NCBI GenBank assembly: GCA_002419585.1
Contig: DIGJ01000013.1
Location: 124,001 to 188,000 of the forward strand
Length of the DNA stretch: 64,000 bases
Reading direction: 5' to 3'
DNA from: Lachnoclostridium sp. UBA5725
GTDB lineage: Bacteria > Bacillota > Clostridia > Lachnospirales > Lachnospiraceae
Shown: one piece after another, positions 1-7,512 of the stretch
Layout of the letters: each line of letters starts with the position of its first letter
Numbering within the stretch: position 1 is the first letter of the stretch
Position numbers and translations under genes: made by a program
Notes under the pieces: generated by a model
What the model saw: the letters and a program-made list of their open reading frames with translations, nothing else
Told to the model about the DNA's origin: nothing
Database searches by the model: none

Positions 1-1273
1 ATAACAATGCAATGATATGGCTGACAAGAATTGCGAACCACATGCCATCAAGTTTCAATTTTGTATGGAGTAACCCAACTGCCAAAGGTACACGAATGAC
101 AATATAATATATAAACATGAGATTCATAGAGAGCACTGGTTTTCCCTTGCCGGAAAGCTCTGCCATAAATATACTTGTCATCATATAACACACATAGCCG
201 ACTCCAATAATTACAAGCGCATGGGCAACGATTTCACCTACCGCTGCAGAATTTACAAATAATCTGGATATATATTTTGCACTTACAACTACCAATGCTG
301 TCAAGACCGCTTCAATGAGGCCACCATAAATACATCCTGTCTTCACATAATCATGAACTCGATCTTTTCTTTTCGCACCGGTACATTGACCTATGATTGT
401 CATCAATCCCATATTCATAGCCATTGCCGGATAAAACAGGATATTTTCTATGGATTTAATCACTCCGTACGCTGCAATTGTCGTAATATCAAATCGATTG
501 ACTAGGACTACCATAATCATGGAACTGACTGCTGGAATACATTGCTGCAGGCAGCACGGTACTGCATTTTTAACAATTTCCTTAAGTGCTCTTGTGTGAA
601 CCATAGAAATATGAAATTGAAAATATGCCTTCTTCTTTACATACACAAGAATAAATAAAAAACAAAAAATCTGTGTCAATGTTGTTGCATATGCAGCTCC
701 CTTAATTCCATAAAAATGAATAAAAATCGGATCAATAGCTGCATTGATGATGGTTCCTGCCAGCATTCCAAGCATTTGAAGCATAGAATCTCCATAAGAC
801 CTAAAAATGGCGGTTAATTGTACATACATATATAAGAAAAAATAGCCAATCAAAAAAATTTGCAAATATTGAAATGCATCTTCATAGATACTTACTGGTG
901 TTCCAAAGAGATTTAAAAACTGTTTCAAAAAGACCTTCATTACCCCAACTAGCACCAGACAAAATACTCCCGTAGATACAAGGACCGTGCTGACTGCCTC
1001 ATTGGATTCTTTTTGATTTCCTTTCCCTACCAGCTGACTGACGATAATCGATGCTCCATTACTGATTCCCATCGCAATTGCATTCAATATAATGCTGATT
1101 GAACCAGCCGTTGTTAAAGCGGCATACCCATTCTCTCCCAGCAGATTTCCAACCCAAATACTATCGACCATACTATATGCAAGCATTAAAACCATTGCTG
1201 CAAATAGTGGAAGAATCATCTTCATCAAGGAACTTCTGGTATCACTGTTAATAAAATCAATTTTACTCTTCAT
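1..1273 (-). CDS. MATE family efflux transporter, 3' end cut by window edge
   Basis: An open frame of 424 codons runs from ATG 1273 to the left edge without a stop, so the C-terminus is missing. The product is a polytopic membrane protein. NGASIIVSQLVGKG (about residues 72-85) and NAAIDPIF (about 177-184) are typical of MATE multidrug/toxin extruders, which exchange cationic compounds for Na+ or H+ (family knowledge). It lies directly downstream of a TetR gene in the same direction, and a perfect 21-bp palindrome sits 18 bases upstream of its start. It is therefore probably repressed by that TetR protein and induced by a substrate of the pump. The substrate cannot be read from sequence. Confidence 0.9.
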   Translation of the reverse strand, partial: MKSKIDFINSDTRSSLMKMILPLFAAMVLMLAYSMVDSIWVGNLLGENGYAALTTAGSISIILNAIAMGISNGASIIVSQLVGKGNQKESNEAVSTVLVSTGVFCLVLVGVMKVFLKQFLNLFGTPVSIYEDAFQYLQIFLIGYFFLYMYVQLTAIFRSYGDSMLQMLGMLAGTIINAAIDPIFIHFYGIKGAAYATTLTQIFCFLFILVYVKKKAYFQFHISMVHTRALKEIVKNAVPCCLQQCIPAVSSMIMVVLVNRFDITTIAAYGVIKSIENILFYPAMAMNMGLMTIIGQCTGAKRKDRVHDYVKTGCIYGGLIEAVLTALVVVSAKYISRLFVNSAAVGEIVAHALVIIGVGYVCYMMTSIFMAELSGKGKPVLSMNLMFIYYIVIRVPLAVGLLHTKLKLDGMWFAILVSHIIALL

Positions 1274-1290
1274 TTCATTTCCTTCTTTCT

Positions 1291-1311
1291 ATTGAATGAA
1301 CTTCATTCAAT
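1291..1311. promoter_or_regulatory. Perfect 21-bp palindrome, probable TetR operator for the MATE gene
   Basis: The arms are ATTGAATGAA (1291-1300) and TTCATTCAAT (1302-1311) around one central base. It lies just upstream of the MATE start and matches 15 of 21 positions of the palindrome in front of the tetR gene (2025-2045). Two related palindromes before two adjacent genes fit autoregulation plus control of the exporter. Binding is inferred. Confidence 0.75.
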
Positions 1312-1380
1312 TTTATGTTATAAATTATGACTTGCCCGCTCTGCGAACAAGCCAATTTACCATCCTATGAAATTATTTTC

Positions 1381-1974
1381 TTAATCAGCTCCATCTTGTT
1401 TTAATCCAAGTAATTGAAGCATACTGCTTCGAATCATTTCCATTCTTCTTGCGTCCGAAATTCCTTTCATATGAAAAATTCCCATTTGTCCATAAAGTGC
1501 AAATGCAGCAATGGATTCTGGATCTTCAATCACAATCTCTCCACTTTCTTTTGCTTTCGTAAGAATCTCTGTCACATGTGGAAGAAGCTTTTCTGCAATC
1601 CTGATAAATAAATCATCATGCATTCTCTTGTTATTCGGTGCATGGAATAGTTCAAAAAGATCTTTATTCTGCTTCTCAACCTCTGTGAAATTGTCAATGC
1701 TATCCGTAATTCCATAAATCAATTCTCTTATTGACTTCTCATGACTGTGTCGCTTCATATTCTGTGAAACAATCAAACTTGCATAGTCATCTATAGCTGC
1801 TTCATAAATCTCTTCTTTGGAAGCAAAATAACGATAACATAATCCCTGCGATATACCAATAAACTTCGCAATATCTGTAATGGAAGTCTTCTCATACCCT
1901 TTGGTTGCAAAAAGACGAATGGCTCCGTCTATAATTTCCTGTTTTCTTTCATCGGGATTTTTTACTATGCGCAT
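1381..1974 (-). CDS. TetR/AcrR family transcriptional regulator
   Basis: 197 aa, the usual length for TetR regulators. The N-terminal helix-turn-helix covers about residues 25-50, with TSITDIAKFIGISQG followed by LCYRYFASKEEIY, a standard TetR recognition-helix layout. The variable C-terminal half would bind the inducer. A strong site (AGGAGG) precedes ATG 1974, and a promoter with an overlapping palindrome lies upstream. The MATE gene follows after 107 bases in the same direction. Most likely a local repressor of the exporter and of itself. Confidence 0.93.
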   Translation of the reverse strand: MRIVKNPDERKQEIIDGAIRLFATKGYEKTSITDIAKFIGISQGLCYRYFASKEEIYEAAIDDYASLIVSQNMKRHSHEKSIRELIYGITDSIDNFTEVEKQNKDLFELFHAPNNKRMHDDLFIRIAEKLLPHVTEILTKAKESGEIVIEDPESIAAFALYGQMGIFHMKGISDARRMEMIRSSMLQLLGLKQDGAD

Positions 1975-1997
1975 ATACTTTTCCTCCTGATAAAAAA

Positions 1998-2045
1998 ACT
2001 ATATACCTAAAATCCAACAATGTCAATGAATATTGTTCATTCATT
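1998..2045 (-). promoter_or_regulatory. tetR promoter with overlapping operator
   Basis: On the minus strand TTGACA (2026-2021), a 17-base spacer and TATAGT (2003-1998) form a good sigma-A promoter. An inverted repeat with arms AATGAAT (2025-2031) and ATTCATT (2039-2045) overlaps the edge of the -35 box and resembles the palindrome at 1291-1311. This is the layout expected for an autorepressor. Confidence 0.7.
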
Positions 2046-2657
2046 TTAAAAGATATAAGGAAAAAGTCTCCATGTATTCTTAGCATAATCTGCAAATTCG
2101 TCACCAAATCTTTCTGACAATGCGATTTCCTCTGTATGAATCCTTGTCATGTAACATACCATACTTATCATTACCACCAGTATAATACTTACTATATTTC
2201 TAAATGAAACAGCTACTCCAACAAGACTTAATATGCTTCCTGTATAAGAAGGATTCCGTACAAGATGATAAATACCATTAGTAATAAGGTGTTGTGAATT
2301 CGTTGTCTGTACATTAACAGTAAATGCCTTCTTAAGCGTAAATACAGCAGTCAGCCTTATTGACACGCCTGCTCCTACCATCGCTATACCAAGCCATGAT
2401 ACAAAATAAGGAAGTACACACAATCTAATCTGCTCTGGCATCCTCTGACTTACCCCCAGTACACTCATATAAATACAGACAGCATAGCATCCTATCAGTA
2501 ACCACTTTGTTCCATTATCGCGTCTTTTACTATCGCCCTTCTTCTGATAGGTCTTAATAAAAATAACTGCCTCACTTAAGAGTATAGCAATAAAAACAGT
2601 ATTAAATAAATTGTATTGAACTACGTTAGTAAATTTTGATGGGTCTCCCATTTTCAC
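2046..2657 (-). CDS. Isoprenylcysteine carboxyl methyltransferase (ICMT)-like membrane protein
   Basis: 203 aa with about five membrane segments. The C-terminal half carries NGIYHLVRNPSYTGSIL (about residues 127-143) and a late acidic stretch HTEEIALSERFGDEFADY, the hallmarks of the ICMT/PEMT group of S-adenosylmethionine-dependent integral membrane methyltransferases. Bacterial substrates are mostly unknown and may be lipids or small molecules. Its start overlaps the stop of the DUF3021 gene by four bases, so the two are translationally coupled. With the LytTR gene they form a three-gene operon. The methyltransferase class is fairly sure; the substrate is unknown. Confidence 0.8.
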   Translation of the reverse strand: MKMGDPSKFTNVVQYNLFNTVFIAILLSEAVIFIKTYQKKGDSKRRDNGTKWLLIGCYAVCIYMSVLGVSQRMPEQIRLCVLPYFVSWLGIAMVGAGVSIRLTAVFTLKKAFTVNVQTTNSQHLITNGIYHLVRNPSYTGSILSLVGVAVSFRNIVSIILVVMISMVCYMTRIHTEEIALSERFGDEFADYAKNTWRLFPYIF

Positions 2658-3067
2658 TCATCCTCTCTTTCTCTTAAAAATCCATTAATCTCTTCTGCAT
2701 CCTGGCTTGACATATGATAAAAATAAATATGTAACAATGCCATTACAAGAAGAAATAGACATGTAAAAAATATAAGATTCATAACTCTAAAACCAAACCA
2801 GTGTCCGTACCATGCAAATACAAGGGTTACAGGATATAACACCACTGTTTCTCCGATAAAGTTCGACAAATAACTCTTAAAATCAATCTGTCCTATGATC
2901 TCATCTATCACAGCCGTTACAATCAGATACACTGTTACTTCAATTATGTAGAATGCAAATCCATCTAACGTATCACCTGTAAATATTTTGAAAAGACATG
3001 AAGAAAAAATAATCATAAAAAATGCCATAGACAAACCTGGTACGTATTTTTTAAGTATCGTATTCAT
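2654..3067 (-). CDS. DUF3021 family membrane protein
   Basis: 137 aa with four predicted membrane helices and a short charged C-terminus ending in acidic residues. Length, topology and position directly after a LytTR DNA-binding gene match DUF3021, a family that commonly accompanies stand-alone LytTR regulators in Firmicutes and probably modulates them (family knowledge; mechanism not established). It overlaps both neighbours by four bases. Confidence 0.75.
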   Translation of the reverse strand: MNTILKKYVPGLSMAFFMIIFSSCLFKIFTGDTLDGFAFYIIEVTVYLIVTAVIDEIIGQIDFKSYLSNFIGETVVLYPVTLVFAWYGHWFGFRVMNLIFFTCLFLLVMALLHIYFYHMSSQDAEEINGFLREREDE

Positions 3068-3516
3068 AGCATTTCCTCTCTTCCCATATTTTTTAAATCT
3101 GGTATATATTTTCTCGAAATAATTAGCTTCTCCCCATTGCTCATCTCAGCCAGGAGCCGATGATTCGGATAAGGACTTACACATCTTAAATACTTCATAT
3201 TCAAAAGGCAATTTTTCTGAATTCTAAGAACCGTTGTATGTGCTAACTCTTTCTCAAGTGTTATTAGGTTCCTTTTACACTCATATGTGCCATTCTGCGT
3301 ATAGAAAAATGTCCTGCCCTCTGTACAATCAAAGTAAATAATATCTTCAAGAGGTATCTCATATGATTTGTCTTCAATAGTTCCGTATACTATATGCTCG
3401 TACTGACGAATTTCGCATATAATTCTGTTCAGTTTATGATCCATTTTTGCATAAGATACGGTTATCTCTGGTTCTAACTTGTTCTTATTCTGCTGCAGCT
3501 TTATTATCACTTCCAT
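3064..3516 (-). CDS. LytTR-domain DNA-binding regulator without receiver domain
   Basis: The LytTR fold covers the C-terminal about 100 residues: IYFDCTEGRTFFYTQNGTYE, then RIQKNCLLNMKYLRCV and the terminal ISRKYIPDLK. No receiver domain is present. The open frame extends to 3618, but GGGAGG lies just before ATG 3516 and GTG 3510, with GTG 3510 better spaced (7 bases). I use 3516 as the outer limit, which gives about 150 aa, the usual length for this type. It is the first gene of the LytTR / DUF3021 / methyltransferase operon and probably regulates it. Confidence 0.85.
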   Translation of the reverse strand: MEVIIKLQQNKNKLEPEITVSYAKMDHKLNRIICEIRQYEHIVYGTIEDKSYEIPLEDIIYFDCTEGRTFFYTQNGTYECKRNLITLEKELAHTTVLRIQKNCLLNMKYLRCVSPYPNHRLLAEMSNGEKLIISRKYIPDLKNMGREEML

Positions 3517-3709
3517 CCCTCCCGACATATTCACTATAGGATAATAAAATATGTATTTCAAGTCGTTTACTTCCAAATACCTTACATGGTGTTTCAAATG
3601 CCCTGTTACAACACCCATAATGTATTTCTCTTATTCTAGCATTACTGAACCTCAGAATCCATCATAGCATCACCACCATATATCCTAATATTCACTCATT
3701 TAAATTCGG

Positions 3710-3900
3710 ATTTATAAGGGTGATACAAAATCTGTGCTGGTTCATGCCTTGAAAATACTTTCAAATACGATCATAATCAGTCTATAAATGTTCCATTTCA
3801 AAATCGCCAGTCGAAGTAGCTATACTTGACTGTACATTCTTAATTGTTCAGCCATTTTCATACTACAGTTTACGAGGAATGCGTTTACCTTGGAGGGGTA
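3710..3900 (-). pseudogene. Decayed fragment of an IS256 (Mutator-type) transposase
   Basis: This accounts for most of the gene-poor stretch 3517-3930. Conceptual translation on the minus strand gives YENG, a stop, then TIKNVQSS and ATSTGDFEME, followed after a frameshift by a DYDR/VFESIFK-like segment. The order resembles the N-terminal part of IS256 transposases (Y.NG..KK.V.T..G..E...PRDR...FEP). Stops and frameshifts make it non-functional. Assignment rests on a short remembered pattern, so it is tentative. Confidence 0.35.
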
Positions 3901-3930
3901 ATACACCAAAACTTGTTTCATCAATTGTAA

Positions 3931-4794
3931 TCAAGCATCCTCTCTTAGCTCATGATAAACAGGTTGCATTTTATCAAACGTACAGAATTGCGAAAATCCA
4001 AGCTTCATCAGTTCCTGCTTTGTTTCTTGAATACCAAACCCCAGATGTTCTTTTTTATGACTGTCACTTCCAATCGTTACAATAGTTCCCCCAAGTTCCC
4101 GATATAATCTAAGTATATCCCTAGATGGAGTAAGGTCAGGCAAGCCATATCGATAGCTTGAAGTATTGACCTCAATACCTTTACCATCCGCAATCACAGT
4201 TTTCAAAATCTCAGTAACAATTGGTCTGATTTTTTCAAAAGGATATTCCCCTGCTTTATCGTAGCGACTGATTAAATCCAGATGTCCTAAGACACTGTAA
4301 TTATGATACTTCTTCACAAGAGCTAAGATCTCCTCATAGTAACGCTCGTTATACTCTTGTTGTGTGCGTTCCTGTTGAAATTCCTGTGTCCAGAACTCTT
4401 TATCTTCCACTTGATGCACGGAGAGAATAATAAAATCAAATGGATATTTTGCAAACACTGCTTCATACAGTGGAATTGTGTGAGTCTGCATTCCAAATTC
4501 AAGTCCCATCTTAATGGATATCTGATCTCCATAACAGTACCGAAGTTCTCGAATTGTGCCATCATACATGTAGTAATCTACATTTTTCAGTTCCATCTGC
4601 TCCGGTTCACCAGTGCCTCCACTACGGTATTCTATGCCACGAGGATCATCACAATCCCTTTTTATTCCATAATCTACATGGTCTGTAAAGCAGATTTCGT
4701 TCATTCCCATTTGAATTGCATCCAATATAACATCCTCCATACAATATACGGAGTCATCACTGAATTCAGTATGTACATGATAATCAGCCAACAT
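3931..4794 (-). CDS. PHP-domain phosphoesterase, histidinol-phosphatase (HisJ/HisK) type
   Basis: 287 aa. The metal-binding PHP motifs are visible in order: DYHVHTEFSDDS (residues 4-15), FTDHVDYG (36-43), GHLDLISRYD (about 169) and GSDSH (about 243). The family hydrolyses phosphate esters such as L-histidinol phosphate using a multi-metal centre in the cytoplasm. No other his genes are near. It is 17 bases downstream of an MFS transporter in the same direction, so it may act on a different phosphorylated or imported compound. Family is sure, substrate is not. Confidence 0.85.
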   Translation of the reverse strand: MLADYHVHTEFSDDSVYCMEDVILDAIQMGMNEICFTDHVDYGIKRDCDDPRGIEYRSGGTGEPEQMELKNVDYYMYDGTIRELRYCYGDQISIKMGLEFGMQTHTIPLYEAVFAKYPFDFIILSVHQVEDKEFWTQEFQQERTQQEYNERYYEEILALVKKYHNYSVLGHLDLISRYDKAGEYPFEKIRPIVTEILKTVIADGKGIEVNTSSYRYGLPDLTPSRDILRLYRELGGTIVTIGSDSHKKEHLGFGIQETKQELMKLGFSQFCTFDKMQPVYHELREDA

Positions 4795-4811
4795 ATTATT
4801 CTCCTCTCCTT

Positions 4812-6005
4812 CTACTGCAAGGTTTTTTTCGATAATAGCTCGTGCATTACAACCATCAATACTAATATCACAATCAGATAAACCGGAAAAAGTGCAACTG
4901 TAATGTAGTTTGCAATCAACCCAAAGATGGGCGGCATCAGGCAGCTTCCCACATAGGCGCTTGCCATTTGCACTCCTATAATTGCTTGTGATTTATCAGC
5001 TCCAAAATGTGATGGTGTAGAGTGAATAATGCATGGATAAATCGGAGCACAGCCAAGGCCAATCAAAATCAATCCAACCAGTGATGCATTTTGCCCAAGT
5101 GGAAGAAGCATTGTAATCACACCCAGTCCTATGATAATCTGCCCCATTCGTATCATTTGAACGTCATTGAGTTTCATTGTAATGAATCCGCTTAATGCAC
5201 GTCCAATGGTAATCCCCATGAAAAACATACCTGCAAAACTAGCTGCAAGATCAGCACAAATACCTTTGTATAACGTCAGATAACTGCTTGCCCATAGACC
5301 AGTTGTCTGTTCCAGTGCACAATAACAAAAAAAGCATAACATTACTTCTTTTGCACCAGGTATCCTGACAATTTCACGCAGTGAAAGTGCTTTTGCGGTT
5401 ATTTCTTTTCCATTTTCGTTTATAACCTGGGGACGCTTTTCCCATAGAGGTAAGCTAAATATCAGAACTGCCGTCAGAACAATTTGAATGATGGAAATAA
5501 TACGATAACCGCTGTTCCACCCTATTTCTTTGGTTAGTGCATATCCCATAATATAAGGACCCACGGTTGCTCCAACACCCCACATACAATGAAGCCAGCT
5601 CATGTGTCGGCTTTTGTAATGCAGTGCAACATAATTGTTCAAAGAAGCATCCACGCTTCCAGCACCAAGACCATATGGAACCGCCCAAATGCAAAGTGCC
5701 AAGAATGAATGACTTATAGAAAAGCCAAACAATGCAGTTGCCGTCATTGCAACGCTGATTGCGGTAACCTTACCAGTTCCTAATTTTCGTGTCAATCGGT
5801 CACTTTGCAGACTGGAAATAATCGTTCCAACTGCAATGATCATAGATAGGATACCGGCAAATGATATAGGAACTCCTAATTCTGAATACATAGTAGGCCA
5901 TGCAGAACCTAGAAGCGAATCTGGCAGACCAAGACTAATAAATGACAAGTATATCACTGTCAACAATAATTGATACATCTTAAATTTCCCCTCTATCTCA
6001 TTCAT
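4812..6005 (-). CDS. MFS transporter
   Basis: 397 aa with about 12 membrane segments and a long opening helix containing LGLPDSLLGSAWP, typical of the sugar-type MFS proteins related to FucP. A loop after the second helix has SDRLTRKLGTGKV, the MFS motif A region. It is transcribed with the PHP gene and diverges from an AraC regulator, which may control it. The substrate is unknown; a sugar or other polar metabolite is plausible. Confidence 0.87.
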   Translation of the reverse strand: MNEIEGKFKMYQLLLTVIYLSFISLGLPDSLLGSAWPTMYSELGVPISFAGILSMIIAVGTIISSLQSDRLTRKLGTGKVTAISVAMTATALFGFSISHSFLALCIWAVPYGLGAGSVDASLNNYVALHYKSRHMSWLHCMWGVGATVGPYIMGYALTKEIGWNSGYRIISIIQIVLTAVLIFSLPLWEKRPQVINENGKEITAKALSLREIVRIPGAKEVMLCFFCYCALEQTTGLWASSYLTLYKGICADLAASFAGMFFMGITIGRALSGFITMKLNDVQMIRMGQIIIGLGVITMLLPLGQNASLVGLILIGLGCAPIYPCIIHSTPSHFGADKSQAIIGVQMASAYVGSCLMPPIFGLIANYITVALFPVYLIVILVLMVVMHELLSKKTLQ

Positions 6006-6081
6006 AATTTATTAGATTACATACCTTTTTAAAAGGATACGGTATCTATTCCATATTTAAAATAATATCGACTTTTTCATC

Positions 6082-6110
6082 TTGTTTCAATCTTAATAAA
6101 GACTTATAAT
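6082..6110 (+). promoter_or_regulatory. Promoter of the araC-family gene
   Basis: TTGTTT (6082-6087), a 17-base spacer and TATAAT (6105-6110) lie 64 bases before ATG 6175. The space to the divergent MFS gene (start 6005) is short, so both promoters share a compact control region. Confidence 0.7.
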
Positions 6111-6174
6111 ATAACAGAACCGACTCATTCTGTTTTGTATTTTGTATTTTGTATATTTTGCTAAGGAGACCCCC

Positions 6175-7056
6175 ATGAGTTTACAAGAATGTGCGTTGAA
6201 TATAAATCATTCCCAGAAAGAATTAAAGCCACACGGTACATTGGAATTTCCATGCGCGGGATACGCTTCTACGTATACAGACGCTCCCAGAGATATCATT
6301 CCCTGGCATTGGCATGAAGAATTGGAAATTGTATATATAAAAAAAGGAACCCTTAAATTGCAGATTCCTTCTACTACTTATCTACTGAATACAGGTGACT
6401 GTGCTGTTATTAACACAAATATTCTTCACTATGCAGTTGCGGTGAACTCCTGCGAACTACATTCACTGGTATTTAGTTCCTCTATTATTACTGGAAGCAT
6501 TAGTTCTGCATTTAATCAAAAATACATGCAACCCTTACTGTCATGTCACTCCTTTACTTGCATAGCTTTCGAGGCTCAACAGTCATATATTGCGCAGTAT
6601 TTTCGCAAGGCTTTTGAATCCTTGCGAACCGATACGTTTGGATATGAATTCACTGTCCGCGAAGAATTATCGCGCATTTGTTTAGACCTTTACAAACACT
6701 ATTCTGACCAGCTTTTCACCGTAAAACAAACACAAAACCTAGACAGCCTTCGCATTGAAAAAATGATTGACTTTATTCAAAATCATTACACTGATGATAT
6801 AACTTTGAGCCATATTGCTGAGTCGGCGGATGTTGGAGAGCGAGAATGCCTGCGTTGTTTCAAAAGAACCATTGGGCAGTCACCCATACAATATTTACTT
6901 AAATATCGCTTAATGCAGGGAGCAAATTTACTTTTGTCATCTCCAGCTATGAGCATTTCTGAAATAGCCAGCAGCTGTGGATTTGACCATCCAAGCTATT
7001 TTTCCAAAATGTTTAAGCAATTTTATAATTGCTCGCCAAAAGAATACAGAAATTGA
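6175..7056 (+). CDS. AraC family transcriptional regulator with N-terminal cupin
   Basis: The start is ATG 6175, because AAGGAG at 6163-6168 is six bases upstream; an upstream TTG at 6142 has no site. The protein is 293 aa. The N-terminal half is a sensing cupin with PWHWHEELEIVYIKKG. The C-terminal about 100 residues hold two helix-turn-helix units (ITLSHIAESADVG and SISEIASSCGFDHPSYFSK), ending in the AraC signature FKQFYNCSPKEYR. It diverges from the MFS/PHP pair and probably senses a small ligand to control it. Confidence 0.92.
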   Translation: MSLQECALNINHSQKELKPHGTLEFPCAGYASTYTDAPRDIIPWHWHEELEIVYIKKGTLKLQIPSTTYLLNTGDCAVINTNILHYAVAVNSCELHSLVFSSSIITGSISSAFNQKYMQPLLSCHSFTCIAFEAQQSYIAQYFRKAFESLRTDTFGYEFTVREELSRICLDLYKHYSDQLFTVKQTQNLDSLRIEKMIDFIQNHYTDDITLSHIAESADVGERECLRCFKRTIGQSPIQYLLKYRLMQGANLLLSSPAMSISEIASSCGFDHPSYFSKMFKQFYNCSPKEYRN

Positions 7057-7062
7057 TGGAAC
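7028..7062. repeat. Direct repeat copy 1 (araC 3' end), partner at 8904-8938
   Basis: The last codons of araC and its stop recur at 8904-8938 in the same orientation with two one-base indels and about one mismatch over 35 bases. The two copies bracket the DUF1576 gene pair. Confidence 0.7.
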
Positions 7063-7107
7063 TAGTTTTTTTTGATTTATTACAAAGAAAAGAATGCATT
7101 ATATAAA

Positions 7108-7152
7108 AAGGAACCCCACTTGGTATATACCAAAATTGAGGTTCCTATTTTA
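7108..7152. terminator. Bidirectional terminator between convergent genes
   Basis: A hairpin with arms AGGAACC (7109-7115) and GGTTCCT (7140-7146) encloses a second perfect inverted repeat, TTGGTATATACCAA. On the minus strand it is followed by TTTTTATAT; on the plus strand by ATTTT. It separates the araC gene (+) from the small gene ending at 7167 (-). Confidence 0.75.
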
Positions 7153-7166
7153 ATTGTAAACATAAA

Positions 7167-7511
7167 TTAACTACATGTTCTCAATAGACGAATATATAAA
7201 TCATCACCTTTTCTTTCAACGCATGCCTCGTCTACCATAATACCAACTAAATTTAATTCATCTCCATTATCATCCTCTCCAATCAACTGCCAATAATAAC
7301 CTTCAACTTCATATTCCCTCATATTGTTTAAACTATTTCTCAATCTTTCAACAAACTGATCATCATTATTATTTCGATGTTGAACTACGACAATTTCTGT
7401 ACTTTGTCCTTGTTTTTTTACTTTTATCTCTACGTCCTCAGCTCCATTAAATAATAACATAGTCAGTAATTCATTTACAATTAATGCAATTTTTTTCACC
7501 TCATGTTGCAT
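7167..7511 (-). CDS. Small hypothetical protein, possibly GHKL-ATPase-like, partner of DUF1576
   Basis: About 114 aa. The start is ATG 7511, with AAGGAG just upstream inside the end of the DUF1576 gene; two-base overlap shows coupling. I do not recognise a named family. The opening VKKIALIVNELLTMLLFNGA followed by a beta strand (DVEIKVKKQGQSTEIVVV) looks like the N-box region of a GHKL/histidine-kinase-like ATPase fold. The rest is acidic with a DDNGDELNLVGIMVDE segment. No G boxes are clear, so ATP binding is only a guess. It is probably cytoplasmic and functionally linked to the membrane protein before it. Confidence 0.75.
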   Translation of the reverse strand: MQHEVKKIALIVNELLTMLLFNGAEDVEIKVKKQGQSTEIVVVQHRNNNDDQFVERLRNSLNNMREYEVEGYYWQLIGEDDNGDELNLVGIMVDEACVERKGDDLYIRLLRTCS

Positions 7512-7512
7512 C

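Noticed and set aside
1321..1360. Promoter for the MATE gene
   Set aside because: Several weak -10-like sequences exist near the palindrome, but no pair with proper spacing could be chosen.
4357..4881. 174-aa plus-strand reading frame
   Set aside because: It lies antisense to the intact PHP gene with all its motifs; codon pattern and lack of a ribosome site mark it as a shadow.
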